DNA of 64,000 bases from Saposhnikovia divaricata (GCA_036435485.1 CM071594.1:195204216-195268215), one strand, 5' to 3'; shown: positions 46,984-59,144, counted from the stretch's first letter. Numbers and translations are program-made. Notes: a model not told the origin generated them from the letters alone.

Positions 46984-48873
46984 TTTTATAGGCAAAACTT
47001 TATTATAATGTAGCTCAATCCGGAACTAGATGGGCAAAGCCTTACATACGTGATAAGCCTGCGACACAATTGAACATCAGGAATAAAACCCAAGGATCAA
47101 ATCTCTACTACAAAACTACTACTGCTATCACCATAACAACCAACAATCAACTACGTACCACACACTACAATTTTCTGCTCCCGAAAGCTCCTCTAACACC
47201 ACTCCTGTATTAAATTTTTCCTTTCTCTTCCTTGTTTCGCAAGATCATCCGCCCCAATATTGTCCAACCTACTAATACTTTTAAAAGACAAATTATTTTT
47301 CCCAACTAAATTGATGAACTCAGTCTTCAACCATTCATTTTCTTTGTATAACCCAGCCTTGATCCATTGTGTTAGCTCGAAAACCTCAACGTTATCCATA
47401 CAAAATAGACATTTCTCGTTCCCTTTCGAGCTCTTACCAAACATTTCAACCAAAAGAATGAGTGCTTCAAGCTATGCATGAAAGACATCTCTTGCATCAC
47501 AGGGCCCTGAGAAAATGTACACCAAGTTACCCTGTCTATTTTTAATATAACCCCCCAACCCACCTTCTATAACCCCATTAGACAACACTTTAAGTGACCC
47601 ATCAGAAAAACCAATGAAGTTAAAATCATCCATCTCATTCCTGCTACTAAGAATATTTCTGCTAAAGACAATCGCACCTTCCGGATTAACATACCATAAA
47701 TTTATATGTTCCTTGTTTAATAAATTTGCAGCTTCACACCACTTGTATGCCTTTAATTTAATTAACAACAAAACTTCCTCTTCTTTGTATCTTCTGCCTT
47801 CAAAGATCACTAGATTTCTACACAACCAAATGGACCAAAGGGTGGATGCCAATACTATTTCCCAACACTTTCTTTTCGTTGGATGGTTAAACCAAGCAAA
47901 CCACTCCCAAACTCTGCAATTCCATACTCTACCAACCATATTAGAGAAGCCCCACCAATCAAAAATTTTGGTCCAAATTTTATTGGCATAATAGCAAGAC
48001 CAAAAAAGATGACCCTGATCCTCATCAAATGTTCTGCAAAATGGGCATTTTATATCTACAATTCTGCTGCCCAACCTTCTATATAAAAAGGATCTAGTTT
48101 GAACAATCTCATGCTTAAACTTCCATAAAAAAATAACTACTTTCGGTGGTACTCTCGTCTTCCATAGCATCAACCAATGATCAATACTCTGACTCACATT
48201 GCCACTAAGTATCTTCCTTCCTTCTGTAGTATTATATGCCATACCTGTTTTCCCCCAGATCAAATGATCTTTCTCACGGGTGAAGACAATATTCTCAATA
48301 ACTTCGTTCAATTTCATGGCCTCATCCAACTCCCACGACCTGAGATTCCTAGTCCAGAGCATCATAGGTAGAGTACTCGGGTTCCTCCACACATCAGAAA
48401 ACTTCCTCACTGTTACATTCTTCATTTTGGTAATCCTGTACAACACACTGAATTTTACACACATCTTTTCATCATTCAACCATCTATCCTCCCAAAACAA
48501 CGATGTTTCTCCATTATTTAACATCCATCTGAATTTGTCTTCTGAGAGATCAGATTTAAAACCTTGTTCATTATTAATTTCCAACCATCCCGATAATGTA
48601 TCTGAAACCCTTCTGCACAAACTAATTTCACCCATACCCGAGCTACCTGCACAACCATACTTAGCCCTTACATATTTATTCCAAGAAGAATCTCTTTCCG
48701 CTAACCACTTGAACCACCATTTTCCCAGCATAGATAAATTCTTTTCTCTTAACGAAATAATACCCAACCCCCCTAGTCCTTTATGACTTGTCACTTTAGA
48801 CCATTCAATCAAATGCATTTTCCTGGTATATTCTCCTGAAGGACCATACTCCCCCCCCACAAAAACCCTATCC
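46984..48873 (-). mobile_element. 5'-truncated L1-type LINE, minus strand
   Basis: The insertion is bounded by a perfect 19-bp duplication. Its 3' end, at low coordinates, ends in a short A run after a typical plant LINE ending (gttttgcctata on the minus strand). It is 1890 bp long and begins inside the RT thumb region (a FLWGG motif near 48858), so most of the RT and all of the endonuclease and ORF1 are missing. Such truncation is usual for LINEs. Confidence 0.9.
47193..48860 (-). pseudogene. LINE ORF2 C-terminal part: zf-RVT and RNase H
   Basis: From 48860 the frame reads GGLGIISLREKNLSMLGKWWFKW (end of RT), a FWEDRW block, then the zinc-binding zf-RVT region (PPKVVIFLWKFKHEI, CPFCRTFDEDQGHLFWSC), and RNase H beginning GFSDGSLKV. 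A TAG at 47472 falls where the RNase H catalytic Glu is expected (HA*LEAL). The same frame continues to 47193 with FCMDN and GADDLAKQG. One nonsense change thus separates two parts of the same protein. Between 46984 and 47192 is the 3' untranslated region. Confidence 0.88.
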
Positions 48874-48892
48874 TAATATTAATTTATTTATT

Positions 48893-49690
48893 ATAAACAA
48901 CAAAATTTATCAATAAGGAACAAAAATGTATTTTTAAAAAATTTAAAAAATGTTAAAAAATGTGTTAAAAATTCCAAATTCAGTTAAATTATATATGATT
49001 TATTAAATATAAAAAAGCACAAGTTTTATGGAATTATAAACTTTTTCAATTATATCCCGATTAAAATCATCGTCCGCATACATTTTTTCATAAGATTCTT
49101 TCTTCTAAGATTTTAGGTTACACAAAATAATTTTTTAAAACATATATTGAATTCTTAAGATATTTAACAATAAATTTAAGCATAATGTTAAATTAATGAT
49201 ATTTATTTATGTCATGAAATTAAATATGCAAATTGCAACATGTAAATTTAAATTTAATAATAAAATTTATTAAATTAAATTATAATGTTGTATAAAATTA
49301 AATAATTAATATTTTGATTCATAATAATAATATATGATAGTCCGTGATTTGTACGAATTATAAAGTTAGAATCTTATGAATAATGGTATAAGTTAGAATC
49401 TTATAAATAGTGATACTATAAAATTAAAGACATTCATACACATCTAACTCTTTTTTTCTGACAAAAATATAGCAAATTCCATTAACTAGAACAAAATACA
49501 GACGGGACAAATCTTAACTAGCAATACAACCACGTTGAAAACAAATAAACAAGCTAAAACAATTACCTGATTTGTTTCATGATCGTTTTACAAAATAAAA
49601 TTTAAAAATTCTTAAAACTAAAAATGAAATCAAAGACATCTCAAGCAATCCAAACTGTACCCACATCCCTGAATTCAGTAGCATCACAAT
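48893..49690. other. AT-rich non-coding DNA
   Basis: Very AT-rich, with no gene. A T run at 49449-49456 followed by ctgacaaaaatatagcaaatt resembles, on the minus strand, an mRNA or LINE 3' end with an A tail. It may close the possible transcript-derived fragment that lies at 49694-50210. Confidence 0.4.
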
Positions 49691-49693
49691 TGA

Positions 49694-50210
49694 TCATAAC
49701 ACATAAAAACCATTGTTAGCCCAGTGTTCAGAAATCCCAATCGTATAAACTGAGGTTGGAGAAACAGCACCCCAGCTATCTACTTGCCGGATACCAGCTA
49801 TAGATATGCCGAAAGTGGAATCCCTAAAAAGATGAACAAATTTTGATTGTGCAAGGTGACCTTTTGCAATTTTTACCATCGACCCAGTCTCGATGCGAGC
49901 TTTACAGATTCCCCAGACACCAATTGAAACATTCTTAGCGGACCAAAACACCAAAACAAAACACACCAAAACATACAAACCACTCCAAAAGCAAATACAT
50001 AAACGCCCAAAAAAAAGGATGTACGAATAAAAATCTCACCTAAAGATGAAGATTATTGAATAATTATTGAAAGGGAAATAAAATAAAATGACAGATATGA
50101 AACAGAAATAAATGGAGATGGGAGGAAGAAAGACAGGAGAGATGTTTGAGAAAGGAGAAGGATAGATCGGAAAAAATATTGAGGCGACGGCTTATAGGTG
50201 TAGATCGACT
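49694..50210 (-). pseudogene. Candidate gene fragment or retrocopy, unrecognised
   Basis: On the minus strand, 50210-50040 is pyrimidine-rich like a plant 5' untranslated region and meets a possible donor site (AG|GTGAG) near 50040. A 94-codon frame (49978 to 49694) follows, with a hydrophobic start (YVLVCFVLVFW) and SIAGIRQVDSWGAVSP further on. I do not recognise the product. The base composition is clearly richer than the surroundings. With the possible A tail at 49449 it may be a captured or retrotransposed gene piece. This is a weak call. Confidence 0.25.
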
Positions 50211-50599
50211 CTCATTCTACTTTTTTCTTATGAATGATCGTAATGAGAAAAGTTATACTATATTATAATATTTAAAATATTAAAATGTGATCGATCAAAT
50301 CAATCGATACCATACTTTGAAATTTGTGTTTGTCCGGAGATCATCGTTCCATCAGTGAATTTTCTGATGTAATACTTTGTGTCAATGTAGATTTTTCCAT
50401 CGTTAGACTGTGCATCAGCATGCATGAATGATGATTGATGACAAATTTAATTCTTATCAATTTGTAGTCGGTGTGGATCGTGAAAATTTTCAAGTCCCAA
50501 ACATTTTTTTTGATGTTCATCAATAAAATTTTATAATTGTAACAAATATAATTAATATAATTTTATAAATTATTGTGACATACAAATAAAATTTTTCCA
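50211..50599. other. Non-coding AT-rich spacer
   Basis: No gene, repeat or transposon end that I can support. Confidence 0.5.
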
Positions 50600-53329
50600 T
50601 TATTTTCAAATACTTAAAATTCTCAAATTGGATTTTGAAAAGGCTTTCGATTCTGTGGATGGGGATTTTTTGTTAAGGGTTTTGAATCTGCTAGGATTTG
50701 GTGCAAGATGGTGCAGTTGGTTGAATAAAATCTTCAATACAATGAAAGCATCTGTCCTAATTAATGGCTCACCCTCAGCTGAGTTTAAGTTTGAGAGAGG
50801 TTTGAGGCAAGGTGACCCCTTATCACCTTCTCTTTTTAACATAGTAGGAGAAGTGTTCAATGATGGTAAGAGCAGAGGAAGTAGGGTTATTAAAAGGGAT
50901 CAAAGTATCACAAGATGCTAAATCTTTGACACACCTTCAATTTGCAGATGAGACTATCATTTTCTTAGAACCCAATGATGAAAATTTAACAAATCTAAGA
51001 AGAATTTTGCAATGCTTTCAACTAGCCTCAGGATTGAAGATCAATTTTGAGAAAAGTTTCTTGTACTCCTGGGAAAATGAGTCTTCATGGCCATCACATT
51101 GGGCAAGCTTACTGGGTTGTAAGGTAGGCTCAGTTCCATTCTCTTATCTAGGAGCCCCTATAGGTGCAAATCCAAGGACTAAAGAATCTTGGTCCCCTCG
51201 CTACAAAAAGTTGACCAAAAACTGGCATCTTGGAAAAGAAAGTCCCTCAATGAAGCAGACATGAGTTTATTGATTCAAACCACGGTAAACAACTTACCAA
51301 TCTATTGGTTTAGTCTGTTTAAATTACTAGTTGGTATCTGTAATGAGCTAGACAAAAAAAGAAGAACTTTTTTCTGGAAGGAGCTAGTATAGGATAATGG
51401 AGGGAAAAGAAGGTTGCATTTAATCAAATGGTCTAATCTCTGTAAACCAAAAGATAAAGGTGGACTAGGTTTAGGTATTATTGCAGCAAAGAATTCAGCA
51501 ATGTTAAGTAAATGGTGGTGGAGATGGGTGATAGAGAGAAATAGACCTTGGTGGGAGATAATCAAATCAAAATACAACTTAAGAGAGGATCTTAACCTTG
51601 ATCAATATAGAAACATGGCAAATCTCTCTCCTTTTATGAGGTGCATTTCTCAACTCCAATCTAATTTTGATTGGAGTCATTGAACAGAAATAACTACTAC
51701 TGGAAAGTAGGTAATGGTGCTGATATTCTTTTTTGGGAGGATACTTGGTATAATGATGCCCCCCTAGCAGAAGTATTTGAGAGGTTGTATTCACTTTCCA
51801 ATTGGAAGTTCCTTTCTATCAATACAACAAAGTCCCTTTGGAGGGATCAAACAGTAGCTAATGATCAGTGGAGGAGATCTTTGAGACCCTGGGAGTTAAC
51901 ACAAGCTGAGGAGATTTTCTTTATATTAAGCAACACAACTCTCAACCTTTACAAGGATGCAGTTATTTGGAATTTCAATAAAGGCATGTTCACTACCAAA
52001 TCTTGTTATAATAAACTTCTGTGTTTGAACAGCAGCCCTGAAGGTAATTGGTCTAGAATTTGGAAGCACAAAGTACCTCCAAAAATTCATATCTTTCTAT
52101 GGAAGATAGAACATGGTATCCTTCCTACATCTTCTTTTTTGCAATCTAGACTAGGTAACAATTTTAATTCAGTTTGCAAAAGATGTGGGATAGTTATTGA
52201 GGATATTAAACATGTGTTTTGGGACTGCAACATAGCAAAACAACTGTGGGATTTTGTGATAAATTGGTAGAGCCTAGATAGTGGTCAAATAGGATTCATA
52301 CACTCCATGTCCTCATCCTTCTGGCAGGTGCTCAGCATATTTAAAGGGAGTAAAGTAAGTGCAGTTTGGGCACAGGTAGTTTCTGCAGTTTTATGGTCCT
52401 TGTGGCTAAGCAGAAACAATCTGATATTCAATAATAGAGTAGACAGTGTGCAAGATATATCAAATCTTTTGGTTTTTAGAACTTTCAAGTGGTGTGTGCC
52501 TGCTGACTCGTTAAAATCAGATCTTATTGACCTTTGGAGAGTTAATCCAATTGGAACAATCCTTCTTTGTCGCAAGTACCCAAATGAGGAGGGAGTCATA
52601 GGTTGGAATCCTAATTACTTTGCTTACACGGATGGCTCATGGTTAGAGCTCAATAATGGTGCTATTTGCAGTGGTATCGGAGGATATATGTTCGATAAGA
52701 ATAGACAGTTGAAGTTTATGTTTTCAGGTCCTGCTGTTGCAACTAGCCCATTGGAAGCAGAAAAAAAGGCAATGATATTTCTCTTCAACAAAGTCAAAAA
52801 AATTTTATCTCTTGACAGCAGACTTTTGTTCTTCACAGATAGTATGATTTTGGTTAATCAGGTTTAGCAAGTCAGAGCAGGGGCTCTCTTTATTGAAAAT
52901 GATGAGGATTGGAATAATTTAATTTTCACCCCTTTTGTGAAGTTTCATTTTATTCAAAGAGAGGAATTGCATGGTGCTGATGAACTAGCAAAAAAAGGGA
53001 AGGAAAAAAGCTACGTACACTACACTTGCGCTTAAATGAAAACTTATTACCAGTGTTGCCCAAATTGGAGTGCATCAATCTTAATTGTGGGCCTAGATTT
53101 TAGACAGGATTTGAAGTAGCCTGTTTCTAGATTATTCTGGGGTAATTCTTCTCTTCTTTTCACTTTTAATTCTTGGAATAAATTCTTTAGTGGGATTTTA
53201 TGGGGAATATATCAAAAGACCAATTTCTACTGGTTGAAGTTATCAAAGCAATTGATAGGGGAAGGTTATCAGTGCTGGGGAACCTAACAATCTCAATGCA
53301 TGTTAAATACTGAGATATTTCTAACTTCC
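50600..53329 (+). mobile_element. 5'-truncated L1-type LINE, + strand, decayed
   Basis: Homology begins abruptly inside the RT palm (LDFEKAFDSV near 50622) and runs through RT, zf-RVT and RNase H to a stop at about 53034. 53040-53329 is 3' non-coding sequence. No clear A tail or target duplication is found, so the right limit is approximate. Several stops and frame changes make it older than the minus-strand LINE. Confidence 0.8.
50622..53036 (+). pseudogene. LINE ORF2 remnant: RT, zf-RVT, RNase H
   Basis: Pieces in order: RT palm (DFEKAFDSV, GLRQGDPLSPSLF), a frame change near 50870, the RT catalytic box read as FADET near 50945 where FADD is usual, PFSYLGAPIGANPR, further frame changes near 51230 and 51390, GGLGLGIIAAKNSAMLSKWWWRW, FWEDTWYNDA, the zinc-binding KVPPKIHIFLWKIEHGI...CKRCGI (near 52070-52190), a stop at 52268, then RNase H (YTDGSWLELNN near 52625, FTDSMILV) with a stop at 52865 and the final HGADELAKKG. 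The change of the second catalytic Asp to Glu plus the frame breaks leave no active enzyme. Confidence 0.85.
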
Positions 53330-53951
53330 CATCTATTCTTTCCTAAAGCCTTAACCCTATGGAGAGAACTTGGATCTTTCCTAAGAGGTCTTACGTCAAA
53401 ATCAATACACATGCAGTCTTTTACCCAAATCATCTTCCAAATGGTAATAACTCGGGCTTGGGGGTGGTGATTAGAGACCACAGGGGTTCAGTGGTTTTAA
53501 TGGTCTCATGAACAATCAAAGATGTCACTGTCAGGGCCAATGAACTTTAGGCTTTGCTTATAGGGCTTCGATGTGCCTTTTATGAGAGGGAAGATAAGGT
53601 TCAGATAGAGACGAATAATGAAGAAACTGTTAGGGAATGGAAGGATTGGCGTTGGTGGATAGGTCCAAATCATGAAGGTATTATTCAACAGCTATTGCAG
53701 AGAGGTTCAGATCCAAACCTAACATTGGATGAAGCTGAGGTTGTTACTGAGAGCCAGAACAGGTTGGCTAGGTTCTTAGCTGTGGATGGTGCTCGCAATC
53801 GTACCAGGCTGGTGGTTTTCCGCAGGTCATTTGGTAGAGTCAGGGAACTTTGGCGCCTTGACATGGGTCTGGGACCAGTAGAAAAATGCTTTGTAGTGAT
53901 TGATGAAGAGGACTACTTGGGGAACAATGCTGATGAAGAGGAAGTTGAAGT
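53330..53951 (+). pseudogene. RNase H-like domain with unusual C-terminal tail (LINE tail), left part
   Basis: Reading from about 53364 gives a plant LINE-type RNase H: IFPKRSYVKINTHAVFYP (the catalytic Asp of NTDA is His), LGVVIRDHRGSV, a stop at 53508, AN-E-L with a stop at 53547, and then an open stretch 53554-53964 containing VQIETNNEETV. After the RNase H fold comes a tail not usual for LINEs: NRTRLVVFRRSFGRVRELW, LDMGLGPVEKCFVVIDEED and an acidic run. Copia element E interrupts it at 53952; 59145 onward continues it. It could be a LINE subfamily with an added domain, or a host RNase H-like gene that was retrocopied. Confidence 0.55.
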
Positions 53952-54067
53952 TGTTAGTGTATAGTCATATATAAGTTCATTTCTTGTATCTTTGAGACTC
54001 TCTGAACATTCGGTGTATTACAGTTCTTGTAAATAATGAAGAGCTTAGTTTTTCCCTGCAATTTTCA
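53952..54067 (+). repeat. Element E 5' LTR, internally deleted (116 bp)
   Basis: It starts TGTTAGTG and then jumps to TATAGTCATATA, ending TTTTCA. It matches 59029-59144 with two substitutions. The 3' LTR has 136 bp more at its start, between two TTAGTG copies. The 5' LTR therefore seems to have lost that segment by recombination between the short repeats. Confidence 0.75.
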
Positions 54068-54079
54068 TGGTATCAGAGC
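54068..54079 (+). other. Primer binding site of element E (tRNA-iMet type)
   Basis: TGGTATCAGAGC directly follows the LTR end, an exact match to the common copia primer site. Confidence 0.92.
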
Positions 54080-54434
54080 TGGTGCGTCATGATCGATTGT
54101 CGGAGTTTTGATCAATTGTTCTTTGTGCTTCCGCGTTCATATCTTCGTTTATCGTCTTCTTCATTTCGATTTCTTTTACATCATCAAGATACAGGTTCTA
54201 TACACTCAATCTTTACAAAATTGTTTAGATTTTTCTGTCAATCGAATTGAGATTGATCTTTGTTTGTTCGTTCTGAATCTTCATTGTTTCTCTGAAATCT
54301 TGTTCTTCATTGTTGAAATTTGATTCATCCTGTTCTTTGTTGTTGAAATTTGATTCAACTGTGAAAATAAGTGTTAGTTTTGTTGATCGATCACCAACTG
54401 TTTGTTGAAATTACTCTGTGAAAACTTGATAAAC

Positions 54435-57400
54435 ATGTCTACTTCTTCTACAACTGTTGCGTCTAATAATCATGATCCGTCTAGTGTGTATTATATACAT
54501 CCATCTGATGCTTCTTCGACACTGTTAGTCTCTGTTAAATTTGATGGTAATGGCTTTAATAATTGGAAGAGGTCGATGATGCTGGTATTATCTGCTAAGA
54601 ATAAGATTGGTTTTGTCGATGGAACTATATCTGAGCCTGAGAAAACTTCACCTGAGTATAAGTTCTGGTCTCGATGTAATGATCTGGTTATTTCTTGGAT
54701 AATCTTTAATCTTGATGCAACAATAGCAAAGAGCGTGTTGTTTTTGCAAACTGCTAGAGAGATTTGGTCTGATTTAGAAGAGCGTTATGGATATGCATCA
54801 ATGACAGAGGTGTATTCTTTAGAACAGAAATTAGCTGAGATCCAGCAAGGTTCACAGAAAATTTCAGAATTCTTTACTGCTATTAAGACAGTTTGGGATA
54901 GTGTAGCTGATGCTAATCCACTTCCTTTTTGTACTTGTAAGAAATGTACGTGTAATTTGACTCAGAGAATTCAGGATAGACAACAAGATCAGAGGTTGCT
55001 CCAATTCATGATGAAGCCGAATGATAAATTTGTTGCAATAAGAGCAAATATATTGATGATGCATCCTTTGCCTAATGTTTCAGCAGCTTATAGGTTGTTT
55101 GCTCAAGAAGAAAGACATAAAGAGATTTCTCAGACATCTGCTTCTAATGAGTCTATGGCTTTTATAGCAGAAAACAAAAGGTTTTCTAACAGAAATGGAA
55201 ATAGAGCTGGTTTTCAGTACAACAATTCAGGATATTCAGGTTTTTCTGGCAATAATTCTGGTAACAGTTCTGGAGTCAATACTGGAAATAGGAAATTTGG
55301 AAGTAAACCTGGTTCCAACTACTATTGTACTCACTGTAAGGTAGCTGGTCATAGTGTTGACAGGTGTTTTAAGATACATGGTTTTCCAGCTAATTTCAGG
55401 CCAAACAAAGATTTCAAAGTTGCTGCTTGTGTTCAAGGTTCCTCTGAGCCATCTGCTTTTCAGAATGATCATTCAGATGATATTTCTATTGGCCATTCTA
55501 ACAATATTTCTATGGAACAATATAATCAATTGATGGAACTTCTCAGCAAACAACATGTTTTAGACAACAATTCAACTGATCAAGTTGCAGAATCATCTTC
55601 TCATACTGCTCTTCTCACAGGTAAAACCTGTTTGCTATCTAAGTCTTGTTATAAATCTGTGTGGTTACTTGATAGTGGGGCCACAGATCATATAACTAAT
55701 AGTTTAGATGATTTCTGTTCTTTCAAGTCTATTTCTGAGAATGATAGTACTATTACAATTCCTGATGGCAACACAGTGAAGGTAACACATATTGGCAATG
55801 TCATTTTACATGACAATATTCTTTTAAAGGATGTTCTTCTTGTTCCCAGTTTCCAATTCAAGCTTATTTCTACTCATAAGCTATGTCTTGATCTCAATTG
55901 TCAATTAATATTCAGTTCTAAACATTGTCTTCTTCAGGACCATTCTCAGAAAGGTCCTCCAATTCTTCTTGGTAGATTGCATAATGGCTTGTATAGTGTG
56001 GATAGAGCTGGTTTGGAACAACAGTCTGTTTCCTCTCCACAAATTCAAGCTTGTTTTATTTCTTCTGTAGAATCAAATTCGACCAGTCTTTGGCATATGA
56101 GATTGGGGCACATGTCTTTTCCTCAAATGAAAATTCTTCTTCCTTCATGTGATGTAAAAACTTTTACTTCTGATCATATTTGTCAAGTTTGTCCATTAGC
56201 AAAACAGACTAGATCTTCTTTTCCTTCAAGTAGTATTAAAACTACTGCTGCTTTTCAATTGATCCATATTGATGTTTGGGGACCATACAAGGTCAAAACT
56301 CATAGTGGCTGTAATCAATTTCTCACCATTGTTGATGACTTTAGTCGTTTTACATGGATTCATCTTCTTAAGCATAAATCTGATGTTTCTTCTGTGTTTG
56401 AAAGTTTTATAGCTTTTGTTAAGAATCAATTTCATGCAAGTATTTTGTGTGTAAGATCTGATAATGCCTTAGAACTGACTGCTGGCAAAATGAAGGATTT
56501 ATATCTTAGAGAAGGAATTATCAATCAAACTACCTGTGCTTACTCTCCACAAAAAAATGGGGTTGTGGAGAGAAAACATAGGCATTTGTTAGAAACTGCA
56601 AGATCTCTTTATATTCAGTCCAAGGTTCCACCTAAATTTTGGGGTGAATGTATTCTTTCTGCTACATACTTGATCAATCGAATGCCATTAAAAAGCATTA
56701 ATCTTCAAACTCCATATTTCAGATTGTATCATTCTAATTCATACTTATCACATCTCAAGTGTTTTGGATGTTTGTGCTATATTTCTACTCCTAAAGTTCA
56801 TAGATCCAAGTTTGATCCTAGAGCTTCTCCTGCTGTTTTTCTAGGTTATCCTGTTCATCAAAAAGGATATAAAGTTCTTGACTTAGTTACTAATAACATC
56901 ACTGTTTCAAGGGACATTGTTTTTCATGAACATCATTTTCCTTTTCATTTGATCAAACAATCAGTTTCAAATCCTTATCAATCTTCTATTTTCTTGCCAA
57001 ATACAACTTCCCACAGTTCAGATTCTTATTTTGATTCCTATTCTGATTCATTCTTACATACTCATACACATAATCCTCAAGATTATACACATAATACTCA
57101 ATCTAATACACATAATTCTTCTCCTGTTTCTTCATCTGATTCTAGTACATCTGATGTTCCTAATACATCTAGTTCTAGTAATCATGATTCTTCTTTATCC
57201 ATGGATCTTAGTGATTCCACTGCTGAAACAATTCCTGTTAGACAGTCAACAAGAGCTAAACATCCACCTGGTTATCTTCAGGATTATCAGTGTCACATTA
57301 GCCAAACTCTTAAACCTAAATCTCATTGGTGTAATTTGGTTGAAAATTCTGTGTTACCTGCAAGTCATCATGTTTTTCTTAGTAACACTATGCAAATTAC

Positions 57401-57689
57401 TGAACCAACTTCTTACTTAGAAGCTTCTGGTAATCCTCTTTGGGTTGAGGCCATGTCTAAGGAAATTCAAGCTTTACAAGAAAATAAGACATGGACTTTA
57501 ACAGATTTACCTAAGGGAAAGAAAGCAATAGGTTGCAGATGGGTTTATAAAGTCAAGTTAAAACCTGATGGTTCTCTTGAAAGGTGTAAAGCTAGGTTGG
57601 TAGCTAAGGGTTTAACACAGAAGTATGGTATAGATTATCAAGAAACCTTTTCTCCAGTAGTAAAAATGAACACAGTGAGATGTCAATAA
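54435..57689 (+). pseudogene. Copia gag, protease, integrase and start of RT (element E)
   Basis: The chosen start is the ATG at 54435 (MSTSSTTVASN), because the frame upstream of it is leader. Rough order: copia gag N-terminal module (FDGNGFNNWKRSMMLVL), gag core (IWSDLEERYGYAS), a CX2CX4HX4C zinc knuckle (CTHCKVAGHSVDRC) near 55327, protease (LLDSGATDHITN) near 55665, integrase finger (LWHMRLGHMSF...CQVCPLAKQ) and catalytic IDVWGPYK, RSDNALEL, NGVVERKH, a Ser/His-rich linker, then RT up to KMNTVRC, where a deletion and frame change end the frame. All domains up to the RT look sound. Confidence 0.9.
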
Positions 57690-58998
57690 TGCTTTTCTGC
57701 ATGGTACCTTAAAGGAAGAGGTTTATATGAAGGTTCCAGATGGTATACCACATTCTGCTAAACAAGTTCGTAAGCTTAACAGAACTATATATGGTTTAAA
57801 GCAAGCATCCAGAGAATGGAATGAAACTTTGATTGAGGAATTAGTGCATCAAGGTTTTTGTCAGTCCAAATTGGATTACAGTCTGTTTATTCACAAAGAT
57901 AAAACTGATATTACAATTATTGCTGTTTATGTGGATGACATTCTGGTTACTGGTAGCAATGTTACTAAAATAGATGGTTTAAAAAGACATTTGCATTCTA
58001 CCTTTACTATAAAGGATCTTGGAGTTTTGAATTATTTTCTTGGGATTGAAGTTTCTTATCTTCCAGAGGGAACTGTTCTTAGTCAGTCCAAGTATACAAG
58101 GGAAATTCTTGATATTGTTGATGAAGACTTGTCTAAGACAGCTTTGACTCCTTTACCTATAAATCAAAAACTTACAGCTTTGGATGGTGATTTATTCTCT
58201 AATGCAGAGTTGTATAGATCCTTAGTTGGTAAGTTGAATTTTTTGACTAATACTAGGCCAGACTTGAGCTATACAGTTCAGATTCTCAGTCAGTTTTTAC
58301 AATCACCAAGAGTTCCTCACTATGAAGCATTATTACATACTTTGAGATATGTGAAAGCTACTATTGGCCAGGGTATTTTACTCAAAGCTTCAAATTCTTT
58401 AACTCTTCAAGCCTTCTCTGATTCAGATTGGGCTTCTTGTCCAGACACTAGGAGGTCGGTTACTGGATATGTTCTCTTACTAGGCAACTCTCCTGTCACT
58501 TGGAAATCTAAAAAACAATCAACTGTTTCAAGGTCTTCTTCTGAAGCTGAGTATAGAGCTATGGCTTCTGCAGCTTCAGAGGTTGTATGGACTGTTAATT
58601 TGCTTGAAGAAATTGGTCTTCAAAATATGAAACCTGTTCAGTTGCACTGTGATAATCAGTCAGCCTTACATATAGCTAAAAATACAGTATTCCATGAGAG
58701 AACTAAACACATAGAGATTGACTGCCACTTTACAAGAGACAAAGTTTTAGAAGGAATTTTGCAGCTTACTTACCTTCCTACTCAGAATCAGATTGCTGAT
58801 GTACTTACAAAGATTATTCCTTCACCTCATTTTAAGGAGCTATTGAGCAAGTTGGGAATGTCTTCTTCAACATCTCCCAACTTAAGGGGGGGTATTAGTG
58901 ATATTATATCATTGTCAAAGTCAAAGCAGCTACAAGATAGTCAAGATAGTGTAGTTAATTTTATTTTCTCTTGTAAATACAAATTGGTAGTTAGTTAG
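57690..58998 (+). pseudogene. Copia RT (rest) and RNase H (element E)
   Basis: The frame resumes with YMKVPDG near 57726 and holds the RT box YVDDILVTGS (near 57930), RT thumb motifs, and RNase H (FSDSDWASC, SSSEAEYRAMA, LHCDNQSALHIAKN). Between the first frame and this one about 50 bases are missing, including the conserved block that carries the first catalytic Asp of RT. The last codons run through the purine tract (reading NLRGGI) and into the 3' LTR, stopping at 58996, a layout known from small copia elements. Confidence 0.88.
58884..58892 (+). other. Polypurine tract of element E
   Basis: AAGGGGGGG immediately before the LTR start at 58893. Its position shows that the true LTR start is 58893 and not the inner TGTTAGTG at 59029. 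Confidence 0.75.
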
Positions 58999-59144
58999 TC
59001 TTTTCCGCCAAATAGTTAGTTAGAGAGTTGTTAGTGTATAGTCATATATAAGTTCATTTCTTGAATCTTTGAGACTCTCTGAACATTCTGTGTATTACAG
59101 TTCTTGTAAATAATGAAGAGCTTAGTTTTTCCCTGCAATTTTCA
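58893..59144 (+). repeat. Element E 3' LTR (252 bp)
   Basis: It starts TATTAGTG, a one-base decay of TGTTAGTG, follows the purine tract, and ends TTTTCA. Its last 116 bp match the 5' LTR. A second GTTGTTAGTG lies inside at 59027, which explains the shorter 5' LTR. Confidence 0.75.

Larger units (their letters stand above)
53952..59144 (+). mobile_element. Ale-like Ty1-copia element E
   Basis: A compact copia element with a tRNA-iMet primer site directly after the 5' LTR, gag-pol, a purine tract and a 252-bp 3' LTR. It interrupts the RNase H-tailed LINE fragment. Flanking pentamers are gaagt (53947-53951) and gaagg (59145-59149), a duplication with one mismatch. The small LTR and the wording of the protease, integrase and RNase H motifs suggest the Ale/Retrofit lineage. 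A deletion in RT makes it defective. Confidence 0.87.
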
